This document shows, piece by piece, positions 31,155 through 38,990 of a stretch of DNA of 64,000 nucleotides. The translations under genes and the position numbers were made by a program. The notes under the pieces were generated by a model. It was not told the origin of the DNA. It searched no databases and saw only the letters and a program-made list of their open reading frames with translations. Position 1 is the first letter of the stretch. Each line of letters opens with the position of its first letter. This DNA is from Methyloversatilis sp. RAC08 (GTDB lineage Bacteria > Pseudomonadota > Gammaproteobacteria > Burkholderiales > Rhodocyclaceae). The DNA lies in NCBI RefSeq assembly GCF_001713355.1, contig NZ_CP016448.1, forward strand, positions 3,224,001-3,288,000, in the 5' to 3' direction.

Positions 31155-31919
31155 CTAAGTCAGGCACGCGGCGAAACGGGCGAAATCGTCGTGGATGGCG
31201 TCCGGCCGGATGTCCGGGTGACTTTCGTCGGAGGTTGAATACTTGCCGGTGCGCACCAGCACACCGGCGATGCCCAGCGCCTGCGCGCCGCCGATGTCGT
31301 CGCGCAGGTCGTCGCCGACCATGATAGCGTCGGCGGCCGCCACGCCGAGGCGGTCGAGCGCGGCCTGGAAGAAGGGCGCCGCCGGTTTGCCGGCGATGTC
31401 TGCCGTTACGCCGGTGCCGTATTCGAGCGCGGCGACGAAGGCGCCCATGTCGAGCGACAGGCCGTCCTCTTCCCTGAAGGTCCGGTTGCGCGCCATGGCG
31501 ATGAAGGGCAGGCCGCGCTGGATCAGGCGGAAAGCGATGTTCAGCGTGGCATAGTCGAAGTACGGACCGGCGTCGCCGAGCACGACAGCGTCAGGCTGTG
31601 CGGCATCCGGCCCGACTTCGCTGCGCAGGTCGGGATGCACGATCCAGTGCGGGTGCAGCCGACGCGAGCGCACCAGATTCAGCGTGGCGCCCGGAGCGGT
31701 CAGCAGTTCGTCTTCGCGCATCGCAAAGCCGAGCGCATTCATCTTCGCGACCAGCGTGCGTTGCGGCGTGCGCGTCGTGTTGGTCAGGAAGAGCAGCGGC
31801 AAGCCGGCGGCGCGCAGCCGGGCGAGCGCTTCGATCGAACCGTGGATGATCTGGTCGCCGACATGAAGCACACCCGCCAGATCGATCAGCAGGGCCTTGG
31901 GGTGGGCGGGCAGTGGCAT
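31155..31919 (-). CDS. HAD-IIA family phosphatase (LHPP-like)
   Basis: 254-residue haloacid-dehalogenase-fold hydrolase of subfamily IIA. Motif I is DLAGVL with Asp13 as nucleophile; the usual second Asp is Ala15, as it is Ser in LHPP phosphohistidine/phospholysine phosphatases. Motif II FLTNTTRTP, motif III GKPAAPFF, motif IV VGDDLRDDIGGAQ. The substrate is unknown. ATG 31919 with GGAG 7 nt upstream is the true start; the frame runs on to 32150 only because REP element 3 is open in it. Confidence 0.88.
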   Translation of the reverse strand: MPLPAHPKALLIDLAGVLHVGDQIIHGSIEALARLRAAGLPLLFLTNTTRTPQRTLVAKMNALGFAMREDELLTAPGATLNLVRSRRLHPHWIVHPDLRSEVGPDAAQPDAVVLGDAGPYFDYATLNIAFRLIQRGLPFIAMARNRTFREEDGLSLDMGAFVAALEYGTGVTADIAGKPAAPFFQAALDRLGVAAADAIMVGDDLRDDIGGAQALGIAGVLVRTGKYSTSDESHPDIRPDAIHDDFARFAACLT

Positions 31920-31980
31920 GGCAGGTCTCCCGGATGAGTCAGCGATGGCGAGCGCAGGCGAACAGCCCCGGCTGCGGCCT

Positions 31981-32100
31981 GTGTGAGCGGCTGCCTCGCC
32001 GCGATACGCACTCTGCACAATGACGGTCGCGGCACTGATCGCGGCGAGGCCGCCGCTCCCACAAAACCTCGGCCGCTCCCACAGGGACAGCTCCCACGGC
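31981..32100. repeat. REP-like palindromic element 2, opposite orientation
   Basis: Arms 31981-32005 and 32038-32062 around a 32-bp core. The core is the reverse complement of the core in the element at 58652-58732, with a few changes, so this copy is inverted. The left arm has two mismatches. Beyond the right arm are two more decayed copies of the arm end (CGCTCCCACAGG and AGCTCCCACGG, 32053-32098 region). It lies between the response-regulator gene and the HAD gene. Confidence 0.85.
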
Positions 32101-32156
32101 ACCCATCCCGCAGCGCCTCGGCGATCTTCCCTTGCCTGCCGGTCAGGCACGAAGGA

Positions 32157-32819
32157 TCACAGCGTCACCAGTTGATGGCGGGCGGCGAAGCTCACAAGTT
32201 CGACCGGGTTCTTGATGTCGAGTTTTTCGAACAAGCGTGCCCGATAGGTGCTGATGGTGTTGGCCGACAGCGAAAGCTCGCGCGCGATGTCGCCCACGCT
32301 GTGGCCGCTGGCGAGCAGCTTGAGCACCTGCATTTCGCGGTTCGACAGGCTGTCGAGCGGACTGGCGGGGGTGTCGCTGCGCACGCCGAAAGCCAGCCGC
32401 TCGGCCAGTTCGGGGGTCACGAACAGGCCGCCGCGCGCGACGCGGGCGATGGCGTCGAACAGCTGTTCGGTCGAACAGCCCTTGTTCAGGTAGCCCGACG
32501 CGCCGCTCTTGAGCGCGCGCACGCCGAACTGCGATTCGGGGTAGGTGGACAGCATCAGCACTGCAACCTGCGGAAATTCGCCGCGCAGCTGTTTCAGCAC
32601 ATCGAAGCCGTCGCGGTCGTTCAGCGCGATGTCGAGCAGCACCACGTCGGCGCCGTCGGTGCGCAACAGACGCATCAGATCCGGGCCGCCCGCTGCCTCG
32701 CCGACCACTGCGATGGCCGGGTTCTCGCCGAGGATCTGCGCAATTCCCCGGCGCAGCATCAGGTGATCGTCGACGATGACGACGCGCGTGGGCCGGCTGG
32801 CGTCCGCGAACGAATTCAT
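32157..32819 (-). CDS. NarL/LuxR-type response regulator
   Basis: 220-residue two-component regulator. Receiver domain with Asp63 (VVLLDIALNDRDGFD), and a C-terminal LuxR helix-turn-helix (LSNREMQVLKLLASGHSVGDIARELSLSANTISTYRARLFEKLDI, of which SANTISTYRARL is the recognition helix region). It overlaps the kinase gene by 4 nt (ATGA), so the two are a cognate pair. Target genes are not evident. Confidence 0.93.
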   Translation of the reverse strand: MNSFADASRPTRVVIVDDHLMLRRGIAQILGENPAIAVVGEAAGGPDLMRLLRTDGADVVLLDIALNDRDGFDVLKQLRGEFPQVAVLMLSTYPESQFGVRALKSGASGYLNKGCSTEQLFDAIARVARGGLFVTPELAERLAFGVRSDTPASPLDSLSNREMQVLKLLASGHSVGDIARELSLSANTISTYRARLFEKLDIKNPVELVSFAARHQLVTL

Positions 32820-33988
32820 CGGGTCGAATCCGGTACGCGCAGCGTGACCATCGTGCCGGCGCCCGGCGCGCTGTCGATCTGCAATTCGCCACCCAGCACG
32901 CGGGTGCGTTCATACATGCCGAGCAGGCCGAAGGAGGTGGGCTGTGCCGGCACCTGCATGCCGCGACCGTTGTCGCGGATGCGCAGTTCGATGTGGCTGG
33001 CCGCGCCGGTCACATCCACCTGCACTTCGGTGGCGCCGGCATGGCGTGCGATATTGGTCAGCACTTCCTGCACGATTCGATACACCGCCACTTCCGCGCT
33101 GCGCCCGAGCCGGCGCTCCGGGCCGGTGTCATGAACGTTCAGCGTGCAGCGCACGCCGCTGCGCGCCTGCATTTCCTGCAACTGCCACTCGATCGCCGCC
33201 CACAGACCGAGGTGGTCGAGCACGCCAGGCCGCAGGTCGGTCAGGATGCGCCGCACCGCGCCCAGCGCCTGCTGCGTGACGCCCACCATGTCGTCGAACT
33301 TGCGCTCGAGCGTGTCGTCGCACGCCACCTTGGCGCGCAGCCAGTTCAGGTCGAACTGCAGCGCGGTCAGCGACGCGCCCAGCTCGTCGTGGATTTCGCG
33401 TGCGATGTGGGCGCGCTCGTCCTCGCGCACCTGCTGCAGGTGGGCCGACAGCCGCTGCAGCGCGCCGTGCGACTGCTGCAGCTTCGCGTTGGCCTGCGAC
33501 AGCGCCGCGGTGCGTTCCGACACGCGCCGTTCCAGTTCAGCCTGATTGGCGCGCAGCACCGCCTCGGCCTGCTTGCGCTCGCTGATGTCGGCGAAGGTGA
33601 CCACGGCGCCGACGATCTGGCCGGCGTCGCGGATCGGGTAGGACGTGTACTCGGCCGGAAAGGCGCTGCCGTCGCGCCGCCACAGCACTTCGGATTCGAC
33701 CCGCACGCCCCGCCCTTCCTGGAAGGCGCGGAAGATCGGGCAGTCCTCGACTTCGTAACAGCGGCCGTCGGAATGCGCGTGGTGGATCAGATAGTGCATG
33801 TTGCGGCCGAGCACTTCGTCGGCATCGAAGCCGATCAGTTCGGCCCCGGCGCGATTGATGAATATGCAGCGGCCGCGCTGGTCGATGCCGTAGATGCCTT
33901 CGCCGGCCGACTCCAGCAGCATTTCGAGCTGGTGTCGCCAGGCAGCGTGATGCGATAGATGGTGGAGGTTGGCAAACACGGCGCGCAC
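32816..33988 (-). CDS. PAS-domain sensor histidine kinase (NarX/DegS-type HisKA_3)
   Basis: About 390-residue soluble kinase. A PAS domain (about 25-140: LESAGEGIYGIDQRGRCIF ... FDADEVLGRNMHYLIHH) with PAC, a coiled coil (about 150-190), HisKA_3 with the phosphorylated His in REIHDELGASL, and a HATPase ending DNGRGM ... FGLLGMYERTRVLGG. No membrane segment is seen. The start is uncertain: GTG 33988 or 33979 are the first plausible ones; the frame runs further but overlaps the NtrC gene. Pairs with the downstream NarL-type regulator. Confidence 0.85.
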   Translation of the reverse strand: MRAVFANLHHLSHHAAWRHQLEMLLESAGEGIYGIDQRGRCIFINRAGAELIGFDADEVLGRNMHYLIHHAHSDGRCYEVEDCPIFRAFQEGRGVRVESEVLWRRDGSAFPAEYTSYPIRDAGQIVGAVVTFADISERKQAEAVLRANQAELERRVSERTAALSQANAKLQQSHGALQRLSAHLQQVREDERAHIAREIHDELGASLTALQFDLNWLRAKVACDDTLERKFDDMVGVTQQALGAVRRILTDLRPGVLDHLGLWAAIEWQLQEMQARSGVRCTLNVHDTGPERRLGRSAEVAVYRIVQEVLTNIARHAGATEVQVDVTGAASHIELRIRDNGRGMQVPAQPTSFGLLGMYERTRVLGGELQIDSAPGAGTMVTLRVPDSTR

Positions 33989-34116
33989 GTTGAAGCAATG
34001 CGCCAGCCTTGCATCAAGCGTGCCAAAGGGCGCAACAGTCGCCTTCCATGCACGGACGCGGGTTTGCCTGCGATCGGCCGATGCACGCAGACGGTGCGTG
34101 CACCGATCTGGTGCGT

Positions 34117-35529
34117 TCAGGCTGGCGCGTCGCGCACCCGCAGTGCGCCGTCGGTGTCGCCGGCTTCGATCAGCCCAAGTTCTTCGTAGCGACGCAGCTT
34201 GCGCCACAACGACACGCGGTCGATGCCGAGCAGGCGTGCCGCCATCGCGCGATTTCCACCGACTTCGGCCAGCACGTCGAGAATGTGCGAGCGCTCGACG
34301 CATTCCAGTGTGCGGATTTCGCCGCCCACGCGGGCGCCCGCGTCGCGATGAACCGCCGACGCGGCAAATCCGGCCGGCAGATCGGCTTCGCCCAGCATGC
34401 TGCCGCCGGCCAGCGCCACGCCGCGCTCGATCAGGTTTTCCAGTTCGCGCACATTGCCGGGGTAGTCGTAGGCACACAGTTTCTGCATCGCCGACGGCGC
34501 AATGGCCGTGACCGGCTTGCCCATCGCCAGTGCGGCGCGGCGCAGGAACTGCTGCGCCAGCAGCGGGATGTCTTCGCGCCGCGCGCGCAGCGGCGGCAAC
34601 TGCAGCGTGACCACATTGAGCCGGAAATAGATGTCCTGCCGGAACGTGCCGGCATCGACCGCGCTGCGCGGTTCGCGATTGGTGGCCGCGAGAAAGCGCA
34701 CGTCGGCGCGCACCGGCTCGGTGCCGCCAACCCGCATGTACTCGCGCTCCTGCAGCAGGCGCAGCAGCTTGACCTGCATCGCCGCCGACATTTCGGTCAC
34801 TTCATCGAGAAACAGCGTGCCGCCCTGCGCCGCCTCGACCAGGCCGCCGCGCGATTGCTGGGCACCGGTGTAGGCGCCCTTTTCGTGGCCGAACAGTTCG
34901 TTGGCCAGCAGGTCTTCGGTCAGCGCGCCGCAATTGACCGCCACGAACGGCCCGCCGGCGCGTCGGCTGTGCGCGTGCAGGTGGCGCGCCAGCAACTCCT
35001 TGCCGGTGCCTGTTTCGCCGACGATGAGAACGTTGCAGTCGGTCGGCGCCACGCCGCGTGCGATGTCGAGAATGGCGCGCATGCCGCCGTCGCGCGTGAT
35101 GATGCGTTCTTCCGCCGCCTGCTCGACCAGCTGGCGCAGGCGGTGATTTTCGGCGCGCAGCTGCGCCTTGTCGGCGGCTTCGCGCACCAGCTTGCGGACC
35201 TCGCCCAGCCGGAAGGGCTTGGAGATGTAATAGAAGGCCCCGGTGCGCATCGCCTCGACCGCCGATTCGGTGGTCGCGAAGCCGGTCACCACGAGCACCT
35301 CCATGTCGGGCCAGGCTTCGCGCGCGCGGCGCAGCAGATCGAGGCCGTCCATGCCGGGCATGCGCACGTCGGTCAGCATCACCTCGAAATCGCGCGTGCG
35401 CAGCAGCGCCAGCGCACTGTCGCCGTTGTCGGCCGTCGTGACGTCGAAGCCGTCGCGCCGCAGTGCGGTGGCCAGGCCCTCGCGGGCGACCGCCTCGTCA
35501 TCGACCAGCAGTACGCGTGCTCCACTCAT
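34117..35529 (-). CDS. Sigma-54-dependent NtrC-family response regulator
   Basis: 470 residues: receiver with Asp54 (VMLTDVRMPGMDG); AAA+ domain with Walker A GETGTGKE (171-178), the sigma-54 contact loop GAYTGA (218-223; GAFTGA in most members) and Walker B GGTLFLDEV; C-terminal Fis-type helix-turn-helix (NRAMAARLLGIDRVSLWRKL). It overlaps the upstream kinase gene by 4 nt. A candidate sigma-54 promoter lies about 1.6 kb away at 37153, next to that kinase gene. Confidence 0.94.
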   Translation of the reverse strand: MSGARVLLVDDEAVAREGLATALRRDGFDVTTADNGDSALALLRTRDFEVMLTDVRMPGMDGLDLLRRAREAWPDMEVLVVTGFATTESAVEAMRTGAFYYISKPFRLGEVRKLVREAADKAQLRAENHRLRQLVEQAAEERIITRDGGMRAILDIARGVAPTDCNVLIVGETGTGKELLARHLHAHSRRAGGPFVAVNCGALTEDLLANELFGHEKGAYTGAQQSRGGLVEAAQGGTLFLDEVTEMSAAMQVKLLRLLQEREYMRVGGTEPVRADVRFLAATNREPRSAVDAGTFRQDIYFRLNVVTLQLPPLRARREDIPLLAQQFLRRAALAMGKPVTAIAPSAMQKLCAYDYPGNVRELENLIERGVALAGGSMLGEADLPAGFAASAVHRDAGARVGGEIRTLECVERSHILDVLAEVGGNRAMAARLLGIDRVSLWRKLRRYEELGLIEAGDTDGALRVRDAPA

Positions 35530-36953
35530 GATGTTTCCTCCGCAGGTATCCAGACCGTGACGCAGGCGCCGCCGTCCGGTTCGCGCGCGATGCTGACGCG
35601 GCCGCCGTGTTCGGCCGCGATTTCATGCACCACGAACAGCCCGAGTCCGGAGCCCTTGCCGACCGGTTTGGTCGTGAAGAAAGGGTCGAACACACGCTGC
35701 AGATCGCCTTGTGCAATGCCGGGCCCGTTGTCGCTCACGTCGATCGCCGTGCCGCCGTCGCGCTGCGTGCCGCTGACCACGATGTGCGGCGTGGTTGCGG
35801 TTTCGTCACAGGCTTCGAGTGCATTGCGGATCAGGTTCAGAAGCGCCTGCTGGATGCGCTGACCGTCGGCGTGGATTTCCAGCGCCGGGTCAATGTGCAG
35901 CGTGACGGCGTCACCGGCATCCGGCTGTTCGGCGCGCAGCAGTGCGATGGTTTCTTCGACCAGAGGCCGCAGCGGCTGGCGCACCAGCGCAAAGTGGCTG
36001 TCGCGCGCGAAGGCGAGCAGCGTGCGCACGATGCGCTGGGCGCGCTGCACCTGATCATCGATCTGTTCGACGAAGGCATTGAGCGGCGTCGAGTCGCCGC
36101 GCTCGGGCTCCTCGAGCAGCAGCTGGGCGTTGAGCGAAATATTGGACAGCGGGTTGTTCAGTTCGTGTGCCACACCGGACAGCATGGTGCCCAGCGAGGC
36201 CAGCCGTGCGGTGCGCAGCACGGCCAGCTGGCGTTCTTCGAGGTCGCCGAGCGCGCGGTTGAAGGCGTCGACCAGCGCCGCGATCTCGTCGTCGTGATCA
36301 CGTGGCGTGAGGCGCGCCAGATTGCCGGTACCGACGCGCGCCAGATCGCTTTCGACCTCGCGCAGCGGCACCACGACGCGCCGTGTCACCAGCTGGCCGA
36401 TGCCCAGCACCAGCACGATGGCGGCGAACATGATCACGTACAGCCGCGATTCCTGGCCGGTGAGCGCGCTGCGCATCGCTTCGCGCGCCTGGTCGGACAG
36501 GCGCTCGCTGCTGTCGAACACCTGTTTGCCGACGGCCTCCATGCGCTCTTCCAGCGGCGAGATCGGGTCGGTCGGCTTGATGCGGCGCTGCAGGCGGTCA
36601 TCGAGCAGGTCGCGCCAGTCGGACAGCGACTGCTCGAGTTCGTCCAGCGCGAACCCGGGTGCGGCACGCTGCATCAGCGGGCGGTCGCGCTCGATCAGCG
36701 CCAGCGCCTCTTCCGCCTTGCTGACCGCCGCCTTCAGTTCCGACGGCTTGCGGAACAACAGGTAGTTCTTCTCCAGCCGACGCGCCTCGCGCACCACGTC
36801 GTGCATGCGCGTGACCTTGTATTCGTCGTCGACATGCGACAGCAGGTCGCGCACCTGTTCAAGTGCGGCGAACACGAGCAGCACGAACAGGCCGCCGAGC
36901 ACGATGTAGCCGAGCAGGATCTTGCCGTGCAGCGATCGGGGCAACAGTTTCAT
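35526..36953 (-). CDS. Membrane sensor histidine kinase, partner of the NtrC-type regulator
   Basis: About 475 residues. Membrane segment 1 near residues 10-32, a helical periplasmic sensor region of about 160 residues, membrane segment 2 (LYVIMFAAIVLVLGIGQLV), HAMP, HisKA with the phospho-His in SGVAHELNNPLSN, and HATPase with DNGPGIAQGD and GKGSGLGL. ATG 36953 begins MKLLPRSLHGKILLGY just before the first membrane helix; ATG 36962 and 37022 are in frame, and none has a clear ribosome site. The ligand is unknown. Confidence 0.88.
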   Translation of the reverse strand: MKLLPRSLHGKILLGYIVLGGLFVLLVFAALEQVRDLLSHVDDEYKVTRMHDVVREARRLEKNYLLFRKPSELKAAVSKAEEALALIERDRPLMQRAAPGFALDELEQSLSDWRDLLDDRLQRRIKPTDPISPLEERMEAVGKQVFDSSERLSDQAREAMRSALTGQESRLYVIMFAAIVLVLGIGQLVTRRVVVPLREVESDLARVGTGNLARLTPRDHDDEIAALVDAFNRALGDLEERQLAVLRTARLASLGTMLSGVAHELNNPLSNISLNAQLLLEEPERGDSTPLNAFVEQIDDQVQRAQRIVRTLLAFARDSHFALVRQPLRPLVEETIALLRAEQPDAGDAVTLHIDPALEIHADGQRIQQALLNLIRNALEACDETATTPHIVVSGTQRDGGTAIDVSDNGPGIAQGDLQRVFDPFFTTKPVGKGSGLGLFVVHEIAAEHGGRVSIAREPDGGACVTVWIPAEETS

Positions 36954-36962
36954 CAATTGCAT

Positions 36963-36990
36963 GTTGAAACGTTGCGTTGCGGATTTCAAC
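36963..36990. promoter_or_regulatory. Inverted repeat upstream of the sigma-54 promoter, possible activator site
   Basis: GTTGAAA (36963-36969) and TTTCAAC (36984-36990), a 7-bp inverted repeat with a 14-bp gap, about 165-190 bp upstream of the -24/-12 element. The distance suits an enhancer for an NtrC-type activator, and it overlaps the start of the kinase gene. Inferred only. Confidence 0.35.
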
Positions 36991-37152
36991 GGTAATGCGA
37001 ATGGCGCATCGGTCGGTTTCATGCGGGTTTTTGGTGATCGGACAGGCATGAATAGCCCGGGTCGCTGCAATCTGCAACGTCCGCTGAGTGCGAAAACCTG
37101 GGCTGGATGGGCGAGCATAATGAAATCAATGACTTGAAATATTTCGTTGAGC

Positions 37153-37168
37153 TGGCACAACCCCTGCT
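37153..37168 (+). promoter_or_regulatory. Sigma-54 (-24/-12) promoter
   Basis: TGGCACAACCCCTGCT: TGGCAC at -24 and TGC at -12, with exactly 10 nt between the invariant GG (37154-37155) and GC (37166-37167). One mismatch to the TTGC -12 consensus. RNA would start near 37179. No protein gene of credible quality begins downstream before the terminator at 37283. Confidence 0.65.
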
Positions 37169-37178
37169 AGAACTTCCA

Positions 37179-37316
37179 TGCCAGCTCTGTGGCCACCGCC
37201 CGACGGCTCCTCGGACGGTGGCCGGTGGCAGGGGGGCAATGGGGAGGCCGGTTTGCCAGCGGATTGAACCGGTTCTTTTGTGCGGCTCGCGACTCCTTCG
37301 CGAGCCGTTTTTCTTT
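37179..37316 (+). ncRNA. Candidate sigma-54-dependent small RNA, about 138 nt
   Basis: The region from the predicted sigma-54 start to a strong terminator folds into three hairpins. Hairpin 1 has outer stem GGCCACCG (37191-37198) with CGGTGGCC (37216-37223) and an inner CCGA/TCGG stem. A G-rich single-stranded stretch follows (37229-37246). Hairpin 2 pairs CCGGTT (37248-37253) with AACCGG (37267-37272). Hairpin 3 is the terminator. Loops 1 and 3 both carry CUCC(U), able to pair with Shine-Dalgarno sequences. It lies beside an NtrC-type two-component system, an arrangement comparable to crcZ beside cbrAB in Pseudomonas, though no sequence relation is claimed. Confidence 0.55.
37283..37316 (+). 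terminator. Strong intrinsic terminator
   Basis: CGGCTCGCGA (37283-37292), loop CTCCT, TCGCGAGCCG (37298-37307), then TTTTTCTTT. A perfect 10-bp GC-rich stem with a U-tract. No protein gene ends upstream on this strand, so it must end a non-coding transcript. Confidence 0.88.
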
Positions 37317-37501
37317 GTCCCTTGTTTCTACCCTGTGTCGGCCCTTTCTTGCCTTTCGCGATGCGTCCGGTCAGGCCTCGGGCCGCAGGGCGATGCCGGA
37401 AAGCTCGACCGCGCATATCACCAGACCTTCGCGCGCCGGTTTTAACGGATAATTCGCGGCCCCCTCCCGTCGTCGCGCCGTGCCTGCTGTCCGAACCTTC
37501 G

Positions 37502-38152
37502 ATGCCTGAGTCTTCCGTCCCGCTGCTCGAAACCCACGCCCTGACCTGCGTGCGCGGTCGCGCGCGGCTGTTCGCCGGGCTCGACCTGGCGGTCGGCGAA
37601 GGCGAACTGCTGCATGTGGCAGGTGCCAACGGCAGCGGCAAGACCAGCCTGCTGCGCATCCTGTGCGGCCTGTCCGAACCGGAATCGGGCGAGCTGCGCT
37701 GGCGCGGCCAGCCGGCCCGTTCGGTGCGCGACGACTGGCGCGGCGGCCTGCTCTATCTGGGTCACCGCAACGGCGTGAAGGACGATTTCACGCCACTCGA
37801 GAATCTGCACGCGAGTGCAGCCATCGCTGGCGAGCGCATCGCCGACACGGTGCTGCTCGAAGCCTTGGTGGACATCGGTCTGGCCGCGCGCCTCGATGTG
37901 CCCGCGCGCAGCCTGTCGCAGGGGCAGCGCCGGCGCGTGGCGCTGGCGCGACTGCTGGCCGATACGCGCAGCGCGCTGTGGATACTCGACGAACCCTTCA
38001 CTGCGCTCGACGTGCGCGCCGTCGGGGTACTGGCGGCGGCGATGGCTGCGCATCTGCGCCGTGGCGGCGCGCTGATCTACACCACTCACCAGCCGGTGGA
38101 TATCGACGCCGAGCGCCGGCAGACACTCAATCTGGACGACTACGCATGCTGA
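37502..38152 (+). CDS. ccmA: CcmA, heme exporter ATPase
   Basis: ATP-binding subunit of the CcmABCD release complex in System I cytochrome c maturation. 216 residues from ATG 37502. Walker A GANGSGKTS, signature LSQGQRRRVALARLL, Walker B LWILDEPFTALD, and switch His in THQPVD. Upstream in-frame codons to 37280 lie in the terminator region and are not used. First gene of the ccmABCDEFGHI run. Confidence 0.95.
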   Translation: MPESSVPLLETHALTCVRGRARLFAGLDLAVGEGELLHVAGANGSGKTSLLRILCGLSEPESGELRWRGQPARSVRDDWRGGLLYLGHRNGVKDDFTPLENLHASAAIAGERIADTVLLEALVDIGLAARLDVPARSLSQGQRRRVALARLLADTRSALWILDEPFTALDVRAVGVLAAAMAAHLRRGGALIYTTHQPVDIDAERRQTLNLDDYAC

Positions 38153-38814
38153 GCCTGTTCGTGTCGGTGGTGCGCCGCGACCTGCTGCTGGCCTGGCGAA
38201 GGCGCTCCGACGTCTTGACTGCGCTCGGCTTCTTCCTGCTGGTGACCAGCCTGTTTCCGCTCGGTGTCGGACCGGAACCAGAGCAACTGAGTCACATTGC
38301 GGCTGGCGTCATGTGGGTCGCCGCGCTGCTGGCGACGCTGCTGTCGGTCAGCCGGCTGTTCGAATCGGACGAAGCCGACGGCACGCTGGAACAGATGCTG
38401 CTGTCGGTCGAGCCCTTGCCCGTCATAGTGCTGGGCAAGGTGTGCGCCTACTGGCTGCTGACCGGTCTGCCGCTGGTGGTGATTGCGCCGCTGATCGGCC
38501 TGCAGTTCAACCTGTCAGCCGACGAAACCCTGATCGTGTGCGCGACGCTGCTGGTCGGCACGCCGTCTCTGTCGCTGCTCGGCGCAGTCGGCGCGTCGCT
38601 GACGCTGGGCCTGCGCGGCGGTGGTGCGCTGATCGCGCTGCTGGTGCTGCCGCTCTACGTGCCGGTGCTGATCTTCGGCGCCGGCGCGCTCGATGCCTGG
38701 CGGGCCGGGCTGGGCATACAGTCCCATCTGGCGCTGCTGTCGGCGGTGCTGCTGGTGGCGTTGGCGGTGTGTCCGCTGGCCAGCGCCACCGCGCTGCGCA
38801 TCGCTCAGGATTGA
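38146..38814 (+). CDS. ccmB: CcmB, heme exporter permease
   Basis: Six-helix inner-membrane protein, 222 residues from ATG 38146, that forms the CcmA2B core with CcmC. The start overlaps the ccmA end by 7 nt. Conserved RDLLLAWRRRSDVLTALGFF at the N-terminus and the FESDEADGTLEQ loop are typical of CcmB. A 176-nt gap separates it from ccmC. Confidence 0.95.
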   Translation: MLSLFVSVVRRDLLLAWRRRSDVLTALGFFLLVTSLFPLGVGPEPEQLSHIAAGVMWVAALLATLLSVSRLFESDEADGTLEQMLLSVEPLPVIVLGKVCAYWLLTGLPLVVIAPLIGLQFNLSADETLIVCATLLVGTPSLSLLGAVGASLTLGLRGGGALIALLVLPLYVPVLIFGAGALDAWRAGLGIQSHLALLSAVLLVALAVCPLASATALRIAQD

Positions 38815-38990
38815 ACTGTTCCTGCAGCATTCGGGCCAAAGCGGCGAGTCGGTTAAACTGTCGGCCGCTGATGTGGCAGGCGGTCGCCTTCGAAGGTGAC
38901 CGGGCCTCCGCTGTGCGACAGCCACTCCCGGCCACACCACCCCGGTCACACCACCGGGCAACCTGAACCCGGATCAACCCGAAACCGCTG

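Noticed and set aside
30361-31324. Open frames on both strands encoding repeated peptides across the 14-bp array
   Set aside because: They only reflect a 14-bp repeat that is open in several frames; no ribosome site or conserved domain.
31920-32150. N-terminal extension of the HAD phosphatase
   Set aside because: The extra 77 codons are REP element sequence; a good ribosome site precedes ATG 31919.
33989-34477. N-terminal extension of the PAS kinase
   Set aside because: It overlaps the NtrC-type gene on the same strand and is Arg-rich shadow sequence.
37107-37445. 112-residue frame across the sigma-54 promoter and terminator
   Set aside because: It runs through a strong terminator, has no family resemblance and starts before the promoter; a non-coding RNA explains the region better.
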